From the NCBI RefSeq assembly GCF_030386795.1, contig NZ_JANUQM010000002.1, positions 372,001 through 436,000 of the forward strand: a stretch of DNA of 64,000 nt. The letters are read 5' to 3'. Each line of letters starts with the position of its first letter. Position 1 is the first letter of the stretch. This DNA is from Streptomyces sp. S.PNR 29. Its GTDB lineage: Bacteria > Actinomycetota > Actinomycetes > Streptomycetales > Streptomycetaceae. Shown in pieces: positions 8,856 through 17,846 of the stretch. The translations under genes and the position numbers were made by a program. Under the pieces are notes generated by a model that saw only the letters and a program-made list of their open reading frames with translations, ran no database searches and was not told the origin of the DNA.

Positions 8856-9418
8856 CAGGGGCGCCGGCTCTCACGCCGACCGGTCAGGGCATCGGGGTCG
8901 AAGGGCCGGCCGCCGCGTTGGAGCAGGTAGCCACCGGCGACCAGCAGGGCGCCCAGGACGAGGAAGCCGATGTCCCACCAGACCTGGCCGTCCCCGGCGT
9001 AGACGTGGTGGATGCCGAGGATGTGGTGGTCCAGGACGCCCTCGACGAGGTTGAACAGGCCCCAGCCGACGAGCATCCAGCCCCACAGCACTCGGGAGGT
9101 CCATACCCGGAGCCGGCTGTGCGTGACCCGCGAGTACAGGACGGCCAGTCCCAGCAGCACCGAGAGCCAGCAGACGGTGTGGAAGACGCCGTCCCACACG
9201 GTGTTCATCTCCAGACCGGAGACCGTGTCGGGGTTGTAGTAACGCACACCGATGTGGTCCTCGTTGGTGCTGCTGAGCATGTGGTGCCACTGCAGCAGCT
9301 GGTGCAGCAGGATGCCGTCGGCGAACCCGCCCATCCCTACCCCGAGCACGATGCCCGGCAACTGGATACTCGCCGGTTGTGAGGTGCCGGCCCGGGCCTC
9401 GCCCGTCGTGGTGGCCAT
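8855..9418 (-). CDS. DUF2243 membrane protein
   Basis: About 187 residues, four hydrophobic segments, with the DUF2243 hallmark GFADGILLHQLLQWHHMLSS and later HHILGIHHVYAG: several histidines near membrane boundaries suggest metal or heme binding, but this is inference. The ATG at 9418 has GGAG seven bases upstream; an in-frame ATG at 9463 would add 15 residues without a better ribosome site. It is the first gene of a two-gene operon with the CtaG-like protein. Confidence 0.87.
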   Translation of the reverse strand: MATTTGEARAGTSQPASIQLPGIVLGVGMGGFADGILLHQLLQWHHMLSSTNEDHIGVRYYNPDTVSGLEMNTVWDGVFHTVCWLSVLLGLAVLYSRVTHSRLRVWTSRVLWGWMLVGWGLFNLVEGVLDHHILGIHHVYAGDGQVWWDIGFLVLGALLVAGGYLLQRGGRPFDPDALTGRRESRRP

Positions 9419-9621
9419 CGCTCGTCTCCGCTCCTGCGCCCTGGGTGCACCGGGAATGCTCAAGAGCAGGTTCCCTGCCCGGTGGCGCTCACCCCGCGTC
9501 CATGTCCTCCATCCAGCCCCGTCACGCTCTCAGACCACGACTCGACCTGTACATGAGGATTCTTGCCACAAGGGGGCCTGTGCATGGATTCAGGCCGCTA
9601 CGGCACCAGGCTGGTACGAGA

Positions 9622-9654
9622 GAGGGGGCGACCGGAGTGACCGGTCGCCCCCTC
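9622..9654. terminator. hairpin terminator after the DUF4191 gene
   Basis: Perfect 14-bp inverted repeat, GAGGGGGCGACCGG (9622-9635) and its complement (9641-9654), with a five-base loop. It lies just after the stop of the minus-strand gene at 9671-10372. The rest of the gap up to 9418 should hold the promoter of the DUF2243 operon. Confidence 0.85.
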
Positions 9655-9670
9655 TTCCGTACGCGGGGAA

Positions 9671-10372
9671 TCAGCGGGCCTTCGGGCCGCCCTTCGGCAG
9701 CCGCATCCCCTTCGGCATCGGGCCCTTCGGCAGAGGCATGTTGCTCATCAGGTCGCCCATGGCGCGCAGCCGGTCGTTGGTCGCCGTCACCTGCGGGCCG
9801 GTCAGGACGCGCGGCAGCTTCAGCATGGTGGTGCGCAGCTTCTTCAGCTCGACCTGGCCCTCGCCGGTGCCGACGATCAGGTCGTGCACCGGGACGTCCG
9901 CGACGATGCGGTTCATCTTCTTCTTCTCGGCGGCGAGCAGCGACTTCACCCGGTTCGGGTTGCCCTCGGCGACCAGCACGATGCCGGCCTTGCCGACCGC
10001 GCGGTGCACCACGTCCTGGCTGCGGTTCATCGCCACCGCGGGGGTCGTCGTCCAGCCCCGGCCGACGTTGTCGAGCACGGCCGCGGCGGCGCCCGGCTGG
10101 CCCTCCATCTGCCCGAAGGCGGCCCGCTCGGCGCGGCGCCCGAAGACGATCGCCGTCGCGAGGAAGGCGAGCAGCAGGCCCAGGATGCCGAGATAGATGG
10201 GGTGACCGATCAAGAAACCGATCGCGAGGAAGACACCGAAGGTGACGATTCCGACTGCCGCGAGCACAAGGCCGATCTTCTTGTCGGCCTTGCGGGTCAT
10301 CTTGTAGGTCAGGGCGATCTGCTTCAGTCGCCCGGGGTTCGCAGCGTCCGCTGCGGTTTCCTTCCTCGCCAT
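9671..10372 (-). CDS. DUF4191 integral membrane protein
   Basis: 233 residues: a basic N-terminus (GRLKQIALTYKMTRKADKKIG), two adjacent transmembrane helices around residues 32-80, and a soluble C-terminal domain ending in a Pro/Lys/Gly-rich repeat (LPKGPMPKGMRLPKGGPK). This is the DUF4191 family found beside lipA in actinobacteria (Rv2219 in M. tuberculosis). Function is unknown; the position next to lipA is conserved, which hints at a link with lipoate or envelope metabolism. Start ATG at 10372. Confidence 0.88.
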   Translation of the reverse strand: MARKETAADAANPGRLKQIALTYKMTRKADKKIGLVLAAVGIVTFGVFLAIGFLIGHPIYLGILGLLLAFLATAIVFGRRAERAAFGQMEGQPGAAAAVLDNVGRGWTTTPAVAMNRSQDVVHRAVGKAGIVLVAEGNPNRVKSLLAAEKKKMNRIVADVPVHDLIVGTGEGQVELKKLRTTMLKLPRVLTGPQVTATNDRLRAMGDLMSNMPLPKGPMPKGMRLPKGGPKAR

Positions 10373-10440
10373 GCCACGAAGTCTACGTGGCCCCCGAGGC
10401 GCGGACGACGGCAGTGTCCGGCGGAAGGCTCGGGGCCGGG

Positions 10441-10641
10441 TCAGGGGCGGGCGGACAGGCGCTGCTCCAGGACGCGCTGCGCCTCGACGCGGTCCTTGGC
10501 GCGGCGGCGGTCCTCCAGGACGGAGGTCCAGGCGTTGCGGCGGGCGGTGCGCTGGCCGCTGCTCAGGAGCAGCGACTCGACGGCGCGCAGTGCGGTGGTG
10601 AACGACGGGATGGCGGTGGCGCGGACGGGCGCGGCCTGCAT
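10441..10641 (-). CDS. small basic conserved protein
   Basis: 66 residues, Arg-rich and probably helical (TARRNAWTSVLEDRRRAKDR). No domain recognised. The ATG at 10641 is preferred over a start at 10695 because the stretch between them looks like leader and a G-rich run lies upstream. Same strand as the DUF4191 gene (gap 68 bases) and lipA (gap 265 bases). I believe similar small proteins exist next to lipA in other Streptomyces, but cannot verify it here. Confidence 0.6.
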   Translation of the reverse strand: MQAAPVRATAIPSFTTALRAVESLLLSSGQRTARRNAWTSVLEDRRRAKDRVEAQRVLEQRLSARP

Positions 10642-10906
10642 CGTGGAGGTCCCCCCTCGATATGGCTGTTGTACGTGGCGTGAGTCCAGAGTCACTGATT
10701 GGTGTTACCAGGACGTGACCGACCGGTCAAACACCCATGAAGCCTCGATTCCGCTGCCGGAAAAGCCGACGCGGCCCTGACACATGCCCTCATCTGCGAG
10801 GACGGTCAGGACCGCGTCATATCGGTCACTACCGGCGAGTAGGTTCTTGTGCGCGAATTCACACGCTTGTCCCCGCCGGTCAGGGGAACGGGCGGGTGGC
10901 CGCGGG

Positions 10907-11896
10907 TCAGCCGGCCTGGGCGGCCACGTACGTTTCGCCCCGCTGCGGAGCGGCTGAATGGCGCTGTTCGATGGCCATCTGATAGAGCCGCCCGGCGCGG
11001 TAGGAGGACCGCACCAGCGGGCCGGACATGACGCCGGAGAAGCCGATCTGCTCGGCCTCGTCCTTCAGCTCCACGAACTCCTGCGGCTTGACCCAGCGCT
11101 CCACGGGGTGGTGGCGCACGGACGGACGCAGGTACTGCGTGATGGTCACCAGCTCGCAGCCGGCGTCGTGCAGCTGCTTGAGCGCCTCGCTGACCTCCTC
11201 GCGGGTCTCGCCCATGCCGAGGATGAGGTTGGACTTGGTGACCAGGCCGTAGTCGCGGGCGGCGGTGATGACCTTCAGGGAGCGGTCGTAGCGGAAGCCG
11301 GGGCGGATCCGCTTGAAGATCCGGGGGACGGTCTCGACGTTGTGCGCGAAGACCTCGGGACGGGAGGAGAAGACCTCCTCCAGCTGCTCCGGGACCGCGT
11401 TGAAGTCGGGGGCGAGCAGTTCGACCTTGGTCCGGCCGGCCTCGCGGTCGGCCGTCTGCGCGTGGATCTGGCGGACCGTCTCCGCGTACAGCCAGGCGCC
11501 GCCGTCCTCCAGGTCGTCGCGGGCGACGCCGGTGATGGTGGCGTAGTTCAGGTCCATGGTGACCACGGACTCGCCGACCCGGCGGGGCTCGTCGCGGTCG
11601 AGTGCCTCGGGCTTGCCGGTGTCGATCTGGCAGAAGTCGCAGCGACGGGTGCACTGGTCGCCGCCGATGAGGAAGGTCGCCTCGCGGTCCTCCCAGCACT
11701 CGTAGATGTTGGGGCAGCCGGCTTCCTGGCAGACCGTGTGCAGGCCCTCGCTCTTGACGAGGTTCTGCATCTTCGTGTACTCGGGACCCATTTTCGCCCG
11801 GGTCTTGATCCACTCGGGCTTGCGCTCGATGGGGGTCTGGCTGTTGCGGACCTCCAGGCGCAGCATCTTGCGTCCGTCGGGTGCGACTGCGGACAC
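10907..11896 (-). CDS. lipA: lipoyl synthase
   Basis: 329 residues, normal length. LipA inserts two sulfurs into octanoyl groups on lipoyl domains. Both iron-sulfur sites are complete: the auxiliary cluster cysteines C56, C61 and C67 ([12 protein letters not shown]) and the radical-SAM triad C82, C86 and C89 (CTRRCDFC). The C-terminal RSSYRAG motif, whose Ser ligates the auxiliary cluster, is present. The GTG at 11896 is the likely start. Its targets, the E2 lipoyl domains, are encoded 15 kb away at 26.5-28.4 kb and the octanoyl donor enzyme lipB lies just upstream. Confidence 0.97.
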   Translation of the reverse strand: MSAVAPDGRKMLRLEVRNSQTPIERKPEWIKTRAKMGPEYTKMQNLVKSEGLHTVCQEAGCPNIYECWEDREATFLIGGDQCTRRCDFCQIDTGKPEALDRDEPRRVGESVVTMDLNYATITGVARDDLEDGGAWLYAETVRQIHAQTADREAGRTKVELLAPDFNAVPEQLEEVFSSRPEVFAHNVETVPRIFKRIRPGFRYDRSLKVITAARDYGLVTKSNLILGMGETREEVSEALKQLHDAGCELVTITQYLRPSVRHHPVERWVKPQEFVELKDEAEQIGFSGVMSGPLVRSSYRAGRLYQMAIEQRHSAAPQRGETYVAAQAG

Positions 11897-12290
11897 GTCG
11901 GCTCCCTAGCTTCGATTCTTCGGCGTACACCAGGGTACGCCCGTGGGTTCTCGGCCTCCGATGTGGGCAACCTTCGGCTTTCGGGCGGGCATTCCCGCGT
12001 GCGGGGGGGGGGGCGGGGAGTTTCTCGCCCCCGCCGCCCCTACCCGTCCCATCCCGGGGCGCCGCCCCGGACCCCGGAGGGCTGAGCCCGTGGGGCTTGC
12101 CTGGGCTGTGCCCTGGGGCCATTGCCTTCGGGCCTTCGCCGGGGCTTGCCCCTGGACCCCGCTGTGGCCGTGCCCCGGGCCCCCGCTGGGGCCGCGCCCC
12201 CGAACCCCCGAACCCCCGCTGGGGCCGCGCCCTCGCCAGGCACCGCGCGCGACCCCAGGCCTCCGGTTCGGGCTGAACCTGGTCTCGTCC
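11897..12290. other. low-complexity G/C-rich spacer between lipB and lipA
   Basis: A 394-base gap without a convincing gene. It holds an eleven-G run (12003-12013), and short direct repeats of CCCCCGCTGGGGCCGCGCCC around 12180-12199 and about 34 bases later, within a longer stretch of similar CCCC/GGGG units. Open frames through it have extreme Pro/Ala composition and no ribosome site, so I treat them as chance. The spacer may carry a separate lipA promoter. Confidence 0.6.
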
Positions 12291-13112
12291 TCAGACGCCG
12301 GACGGGCTGAGGTCGTCGGTGCGGTGCTCGCCGGTCTCGCGTGGCTTGAGCTCCGCGTTCTCCAGTACGTCCCGCAGGTGCCGTTCCGCCACCGGCAGGA
12401 CCTCCTCGATCGTCACGTCGCGGCCCAGTTCGTGTGCGAGGGAGGTCACGCCCGCGTCACGGATGCCACAGGGGATGATCTTGTCGAAGTTGGAGGTGTC
12501 CGGGTTCACGTTCAGGGCGAAGCCGTGCATGGTGACGCCCTTGGCGACCCTGATGCCCATGGCGCAGATCTTGCGGTCCTCGCGGCGCTGGCCGGCGTTG
12601 GAGGGGGCGTACTCGGGGCCGTTGAGGCGGGGGTCGAACTCCTCGTCGGTCAGCCGCGGGTCGAAGTCCAGGGCGAGTCCGCCCAGGGCGGGCCGCTGCT
12701 CCACCGGGTCGCCCAGGACCCAGACGCCGGCCCGGCCCTCCACACGGCTGGTCTCGACGCCGAACTCCGCGCAGACCCGGATCATCGCCTCTTCGAGGCG
12801 GCGCAGGTGCGCCACCACGTCCACCGGGCGCGGCAGCTTCTGGATCGGGTAGCCCACCAGCTGCCCCGGACCGTGCCAGGTGATCTTGCCGCCGCGGTCC
12901 ACGTCGACGACCGGCGTGCCGTCGAGGGGCCGCTCGTCGTCCGCCGTGCGCCGGCCGGCCGTGTACACCGGCGGGTGTTCCAGCATCAGCACGGTGTCGG
13001 GAACCTCGTCGGCGAACCGCGCCGCGTGCACCCGGCGCTGCTCCTCCCACGCCTCCTGGTACTCGACCATCTGAGCGCCGAATCCCATGCGGACGAACCG
13101 CAGCTCACTCAC
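12291..13112 (-). CDS. lipB: lipoyl(octanoyl) transferase
   Basis: 273 residues. LipB moves octanoate from acyl carrier protein to lipoyl domains, the step before LipA. The catalytic Lys and Cys are visible in [21 protein letters not shown] and [14 protein letters not shown]; the family signature [18 protein letters not shown] is present. The GTG at 13112 has GGAGG eight bases upstream and gives the expected start [12 protein letters not shown]; the open frame that continues further upstream is not conserved in character. The C-terminal tail after VLENAELK is about 20 residues of probably disordered sequence. Confidence 0.96.
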   Translation of the reverse strand: MSELRFVRMGFGAQMVEYQEAWEEQRRVHAARFADEVPDTVLMLEHPPVYTAGRRTADDERPLDGTPVVDVDRGGKITWHGPGQLVGYPIQKLPRPVDVVAHLRRLEEAMIRVCAEFGVETSRVEGRAGVWVLGDPVEQRPALGGLALDFDPRLTDEEFDPRLNGPEYAPSNAGQRREDRKICAMGIRVAKGVTMHGFALNVNPDTSNFDKIIPCGIRDAGVTSLAHELGRDVTIEEVLPVAERHLRDVLENAELKPRETGEHRTDDLSPSGV

Positions 13113-13365
13113 GGCAAGCGCCTCCCTGGACGTCGTAAGGCACATAGCGTGCCCACGCCACTGTACGTCCGGTCGATGCCCGTCAGTCGTCCGGCCGACC
13201 CTGTCAGCCAGATGGCCGATCCTCACACGATCGGATGAATGCCATACGAAATATGCGATCGGCCGCTTACTCTCCGCTACATTCGCGCCGTCCACGCGGC
13301 CATAAGGGCTGCTCACAGGCAATCCCGGCACGTCAACGCCCGGAAGGCAGGAGACCGCACCGCAG
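13113..13365. promoter_or_regulatory. divergent promoter region lipB / TPR regulator
   Basis: A 253-base region between two divergent genes. It contains an AT-richer island at about 13225-13275 (ATGAATGCCATACGAAATAT) flanked by two copies of CGATCGG (near 13228 and 13257), a reasonable operator or promoter position. No gene is seen. Confidence 0.5.
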
Positions 13366-14841
13366 ATGACGGAACGACCCGCGCAGCGCACCCCCAACCG
13401 CCAGCTCGCCGCGCTCATCGCAGAAGCCGGGTTCTCCAACGCGGGTCTCGCCCGTCGCGTCGACCAGCTCGGGCTCGAACACGGGCTGGATCTCAGATAC
13501 GACAAGACATCCGTCACCCGATGGCTGCGCGGCCAGCAGCCGCGCGGGACCACCCCAGCCCTGATCGCCGAGGTCTTCACCCGGCGCCTCGGCCGCCGTC
13601 TCACCGCCCAGGACCTGGGCCTGGACGCCTGTGCCCCGGTCTATGCGGGGCTGGAGTTCGCGGCCACCCCCGAGGAGGCCATCGACATCGTCAGCGGGCT
13701 GTGGCGCAAGGACTCCGGCAGCCACGCCGAGCTGCGCAAGATCGCCTTCACCCCGGCCGGCCTCGTCGTGCCCAGCCGGGACTGGCTGATCGGCCGCGCC
13801 GACGAGAAGGTCGCCCGCGGCGAGGCGCCCGCCCGCGTCCCGGCGCAGGGCCGCCCCCCGACCCCCAGGCTCCCGGTGCCGCCGGAGCAGGCGGGAGCCT
13901 CGCCCCGCCGGCGCGGTCAGGCCGAACGCGGCCCCGGCCAGAGGGTCACCGCCGGAGACATCGCCGCCCTGCGCTCGGTCGGCGAGCTGTTCCGCACCCT
14001 CGACGACGCCTACGGCGGCGGCCACGCCCGTCAGGCCCTCGTGCGCTATCTGGAACACGAGCTGGAGCCCATGCTGCGCGGCACCTACGGCGAGCAGACC
14101 GGCCGCCGCCTGTTCGCGGCCGCCGCCGACCTGACCCGGCTCGCGGGCTGGACGTCGTACGACATCGCCGCGCACGGTCTCGCCCAGCGCTACTTCGTGC
14201 AGGCACTGAGGCTCGCGCAGGCCGCAGGGGACCGGGCCTACGGGGCGTATGTGCTGGTCACCATGAGCCGGCAGGCCGTCTACCTCGGCCATGGCCGGGA
14301 GGCCGTGCAGCTCGCGCGGGTGGCGCAGCAGGGTGTGGGCGGCTCCGCGCCGCCCATCGTGCAGGCGCTGCTGCACGCGGCCGAGGCGCGCGGACACGGT
14401 GTGCTCGGCGAGGTGCGGGCCTGCACGGCCGCGCTGGTGCGGGCCGAGCGCGCCCTGGAGAACGCCCGGCCCGGGGACGAGGTGCCGCACTGGGCGCGGT
14501 GCTTCGACGAGGCGCAGCTCGCCGACGAGTTCGGGCACTGCCACCGGGACCTGCAGCAGTTCCGCGCCGCCGCCCAGCACGCCGAGCGCTCCCTGCAACT
14601 GCGCGCGCCCTCCTACGCCCGCAGCCGCCTGTTCTGCCGGGTCGTCCTCGCCACCGCCCGCCTCGGCCTCGGCGAACTCGACCAGGCCTGCCAGCTGGGC
14701 GCCGAGGCGGCCGGGCAGGCGGCCGAGATGCGGTCGGTGCGGGCGGTGGAGTACGTCAGGGACTTCGAACGCAGGCTGGAGCCGTACAAGGACGCGGCAC
14801 CGGTACGGGGTTACCGGGACAAGGTCGCCGCCCTCGGCTAG
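13366..14841 (+). CDS. TPR-containing transcriptional regulator, NsdA-like
   Basis: 491 residues. The N-terminal 80 residues form an atypical HTH ([26 protein letters not shown] ... [13 protein letters not shown]), followed by a Pro/Arg-rich linker (about 150-190) and a helical C-terminal half with TPR-like repeats ([23 protein letters not shown]). This architecture is that of the Streptomyces NsdA-type regulators, which influence sporulation and antibiotic production; orthology to NsdA itself is not claimed. The ATG lies after GCAGGAGACC. It is convergent with the FAD oxidoreductase and the two stop codons overlap within CTAG (14838-14841). Confidence 0.72.
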   Translation: MTERPAQRTPNRQLAALIAEAGFSNAGLARRVDQLGLEHGLDLRYDKTSVTRWLRGQQPRGTTPALIAEVFTRRLGRRLTAQDLGLDACAPVYAGLEFAATPEEAIDIVSGLWRKDSGSHAELRKIAFTPAGLVVPSRDWLIGRADEKVARGEAPARVPAQGRPPTPRLPVPPEQAGASPRRRGQAERGPGQRVTAGDIAALRSVGELFRTLDDAYGGGHARQALVRYLEHELEPMLRGTYGEQTGRRLFAAAADLTRLAGWTSYDIAAHGLAQRYFVQALRLAQAAGDRAYGAYVLVTMSRQAVYLGHGREAVQLARVAQQGVGGSAPPIVQALLHAAEARGHGVLGEVRACTAALVRAERALENARPGDEVPHWARCFDEAQLADEFGHCHRDLQQFRAAAQHAERSLQLRAPSYARSRLFCRVVLATARLGLGELDQACQLGAEAAGQAAEMRSVRAVEYVRDFERRLEPYKDAAPVRGYRDKVAALG

Positions 14842-16208
14842 GCCGCCCGTGCCGTCGGCAGGGGGTCCGCCGTGTGCATCGGGCGGTCGGCGCCCAGGTC
14901 CGCCAGGATCGCCGCCGACGCCCGGTGCCCCGAGTGCAGGGCCCCCTGGACGGTACTGGTGTCGCGGTGGTCGCCGCACACGTACAGACCGGCGAGCAGC
15001 CGTACCGGCCGGCGCAGGTCGTGCGGCGGCCGCATCGCGGGCACGGCCTCGGCGGTGTGGTGCACGGCCAGCGTCTCCCAGCGCGCGGTGGACGTGCCGT
15101 ACAGGCGGGACAGATGGATGCGTACGGCGGTGTCGACGTCGGGCGGGGGCGGGCCGAGCACCGTCGAGGAGACGAGGCTCCGGCCCGCGGGCGCGCGGGA
15201 CGGGTCCACCTGGCTGACGACCGCCGTGTGCGCGACCGGGCCGCCGCGGTCCGCGTCGAGCAGCAGGGACGCGCCGGTGGCCACCGGCGGCTCGTCCGCC
15301 GTGTGATGGAGCACGGTCACCGGGTGGAAGTCCGGGACGCGCAGCCCGGGCAGCAGCTCGGCGGCGGCCCGGGCGTCGGTCGCCAGCAGCACGGCACGGC
15401 AGCGGATCTCGCCGTGCTCGGCGGTCGTCACCGAGGTCGTGGACACGGAGGTGACCCGCACACCGGTCCGTACGGTGCCCGGCGGCAGCGTCCGCGCCAG
15501 CAGCTCCGGCAGGACCTCCGCGCCGCCCTCCGGCAGACACAGCCGCCCGCTCGCGAAGGCCCGCAGCGCGAGATCCGCGCACCGGCTGGACGTGGTCAGG
15601 TCCGGGTCGCACAGCAGCGCGGCCAGCAGCGGACGCAGGAAGCCGTCGATCGTCCGGGCGGGCAGGCCACGCGCCACGAGGGCCTCGGCGGCGGGCACCT
15701 CCGGACGGGCCAGCAGCCGGTCGACGGGCGTCCCCGCGAGCCGGGTCAGCGCCGCGCCGAGCCGGGCCTGGTCGACGGCCGTGCCCAGCGGGGCGCCCGC
15801 CCGGCTCCTGGGGACCGGCACCGGCCTCCGGGACGTCCGGGGGGTGGGCGCGGCCAAAGCGCGCACCGCGTGGAGTGCGCCCCGGGCACGCCCCGTGCTC
15901 GTCAGGGCGCCCGCGCGGTGATGGCGTCCGTCGCTGTGCAACAGGACCCCGGGCGCGAAGGGGCGCAGCACCAGCCTGTCCAGGCCGGGGGTGCGCCGTA
16001 GGTCGGGATACGCCGTGGACAGCAGCTGTCCGATTCTGTCGAGCCGGAAGCCGTCGACCTTCTCCGTCGCCATCCGGCCCCCCACCCCATGGGCGGCCTC
16101 CAGGACCGTGGTCGTCACTCCTGCGCTGGTCAGCCGGTGCGCCGCCGAGAGTCCGGCGATTCCGGCTCCCACGACGACGACGTCCGCCTGGTACGTGGGC
16201 TCCAACAC
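14838..16208 (-). CDS. FAD-dependent amine oxidase / protoporphyrinogen-oxidase-like oxidoreductase
   Basis: About 456 residues with the N-terminal Rossmann motif VVVGAGIAGLSAAHRLTSAG near residue 10, the glutamate that binds ribose in TTVLEAAHGVGGR, and a C-terminal FAD motif around LAGLYVCGDHRDTSTVQGALHSGHRAS. It belongs to the flavin amine oxidase/phytoene desaturase superfamily. The substrate is unknown; Streptomyces members of this group are usually annotated as protoporphyrinogen oxidase-like. The GTG at 16208 has GAGGAGG just upstream and leaves the Rossmann motif near the N-terminus; an ATG at 16247 is the alternative. Confidence 0.8.
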   Translation of the reverse strand: MLEPTYQADVVVVGAGIAGLSAAHRLTSAGVTTTVLEAAHGVGGRMATEKVDGFRLDRIGQLLSTAYPDLRRTPGLDRLVLRPFAPGVLLHSDGRHHRAGALTSTGRARGALHAVRALAAPTPRTSRRPVPVPRSRAGAPLGTAVDQARLGAALTRLAGTPVDRLLARPEVPAAEALVARGLPARTIDGFLRPLLAALLCDPDLTTSSRCADLALRAFASGRLCLPEGGAEVLPELLARTLPPGTVRTGVRVTSVSTTSVTTAEHGEIRCRAVLLATDARAAAELLPGLRVPDFHPVTVLHHTADEPPVATGASLLLDADRGGPVAHTAVVSQVDPSRAPAGRSLVSSTVLGPPPPDVDTAVRIHLSRLYGTSTARWETLAVHHTAEAVPAMRPPHDLRRPVRLLAGLYVCGDHRDTSTVQGALHSGHRASAAILADLGADRPMHTADPLPTARAA

Positions 16209-16360
16209 GTGCCCTCCTCGAAGTTGCGCGGGCGCTGGAGACGTCATGCCCCCAACCGGCTCCAGGGATGCCCGAGTCCGGCACGAGGGTAGGGGGCTGA
16301 TCGGTCAGAGGGAGTCGCGCATCGACAGGGCACGGTCGCACGACGGTCGCATACGGACCT

Positions 16361-17263
16361 TCAGGGCCGCAAAGCCGCCCTGATCGCGTCGTCGATCCCC
16401 GGGAAGGCGAACGCGAATCCCGACTCCAGCAGCCGTGCCGGCAGCACCCGCGCGCTGCCCAGCACCTCCCCGGCCATCTCGCCGAGCACGGCCCGCAGCA
16501 CCGGCGCGGGCACCGCGAACGGCGTCGGCCGGTGCAGTACGCGGCCCATCGCCTCGGTGATCTCACGGTTCGTCAGCGGCTGCGGGGCGGTGAGGTTGAA
16601 CGGCCCGGACAGGTCGTCACGGTCGAGGAGATGCCGGATCGCGGCCACCTCGTCGTGCAGCGCGACGAACGACCAGTACTGCCGCCCGTCGCCCATCCGT
16701 CCGCCGAGTCCCGCCCGGAAGAGCGGGAACAGCCGCCCCCAGGCCCCGCCCTCGCGGGACACCACCAGCCCGGTGCGGGTGAACACGGTCCGTACGCCGG
16801 CCTCCCGGGCGGGTGCCGCGGCCGCCTCCCACTCCACGCACAGCCGGGGCAGGAAGCCCTCACCCGGGGGCGCGCTCTCGTCGACGGGCCGGTCCCCGGT
16901 CTCCCCGTAGATGCCGATCGCGCTGCCGTTCACGAAGACCCTCGGCCGCTTCTCCAGCGCGGCGACGGCCTCGGCGAGCGCCGCCGTGCCGAGGACGCGG
17001 CCGGCACGGATCCGCGCCTTGTACGCCTCGGTCCAGCGGCGGTTGCCGACCCCGGCCCCCGCCAGGTTGACCACCGCGTCGCACCCGGCCAGCCCGGCCG
17101 CGTCCACGTGCTTCCGCTCGGGGTCCCACCGGACCTCGTCCGCCGTCCGGGGCGCACGGCGCACCAGGCGCACCACCTCGTGCCCGTCGGCGGTCAGGGA
17201 CCGCACCAGTGCGCTGCCGATGAGACCGGACGCGCCGGCCACCGCGATGCGGGAACGTTCCAT
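16361..17263 (-). CDS. TIGR01777-family NAD-dependent epimerase/dehydratase
   Basis: 300 residues, an atypical short-chain dehydrogenase: RIAVAGASGLIGSALVRSL at the N-terminus, VVNLAGAGVGNRRWTEAYKARI and NGSAIGIYGETGDRPVDES in the centre, and a C-terminal DUF1731 segment (PAPVLRAVLGEMAGEVLGSARVLP). Members are found in most bacteria, but the reaction is not established. The ATG at 17263 gives the canonical start. In M. tuberculosis the same family (Rv2216) lies between the E2 gene and lipB, so its neighbourhood is conserved. Confidence 0.9.
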   Translation of the reverse strand: MERSRIAVAGASGLIGSALVRSLTADGHEVVRLVRRAPRTADEVRWDPERKHVDAAGLAGCDAVVNLAGAGVGNRRWTEAYKARIRAGRVLGTAALAEAVAALEKRPRVFVNGSAIGIYGETGDRPVDESAPPGEGFLPRLCVEWEAAAAPAREAGVRTVFTRTGLVVSREGGAWGRLFPLFRAGLGGRMGDGRQYWSFVALHDEVAAIRHLLDRDDLSGPFNLTAPQPLTNREITEAMGRVLHRPTPFAVPAPVLRAVLGEMAGEVLGSARVLPARLLESGFAFAFPGIDDAIRAALRP

Positions 17264-17335
17264 GCGCCCATCCTGCCGCGTACCGGCCGGAAAACTCCGG
17301 ACCGGGTGTCGTACCCGCGTCGTACAGTGATCGTC

Positions 17336-17824
17336 ATGCCGGTTCCGTACATACGTCAGGCCAGGTCCGAGGACGAGGAGGCGCTGCGGCGGCTCGACCG
17401 GGACACCTGGTCGTACCTGCACGCGGTCACGCCTCCGCCACGACCGGAGGACCCCTTCTTCAGGGACCGTGCGGGCCCGCTCGACCATCTGGTCGCCGAA
17501 CTCGCCGGCCGCCTCGTGGGCTACGTCCGCCTCGGCTTCCCCACGGAGCTCGCCTCCAACGCGCATGTACGGCAGATCCGTGGTCTCGCCGTCGCCGACG
17601 AGGCGCGCGGCAGGGGCGTCGGCCGCGCCCTGGTCCGTGCCGCCGTCGACGAGGCTCGGGAGCGGGGCGCCCGCCGTATCACCCTGCGCGTCCTCGGCCA
17701 CAACACGGCGGCCCGCAAGCTCTACGAGTCCGAGGGTTTCGTCGTCGAGGGCGTCCAGCCGGAGGAGTTCTGCCTCGACGGTACGTACGTCGACGACGTG
17801 CTGATGGGCCAGTCCCTGGTCTGA
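17336..17824 (+). CDS. GNAT-family N-acetyltransferase
   Basis: 162 residues with the full GNAT core: motif A VRQIRGLAVADEARGRGVGRALV (acetyl-CoA pyrophosphate loop RGRGVG), and motif B HNTAARKLYESEGF followed by the typical GFVVEG strand. The acceptor is unknown; the pattern after motif B is that of RimI/small-molecule acetyltransferases. Start ATG at 17336; an upstream in-frame GTG is possible. Divergent from the epimerase gene with about 70 bases between. Confidence 0.88.
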   Translation: MPVPYIRQARSEDEEALRRLDRDTWSYLHAVTPPPRPEDPFFRDRAGPLDHLVAELAGRLVGYVRLGFPTELASNAHVRQIRGLAVADEARGRGVGRALVRAAVDEARERGARRITLRVLGHNTAARKLYESEGFVVEGVQPEEFCLDGTYVDDVLMGQSLV

Positions 17825-17846
17825 GGGACCTACGAGTCCGAGGGAC

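Noticed and set aside
13333..16566. An open frame of over 1000 codons on the minus strand across the TPR regulator and the FAD oxidoreductase
   Set aside because: It crosses two genes with clear motifs in other frames and shows no domain of its own.
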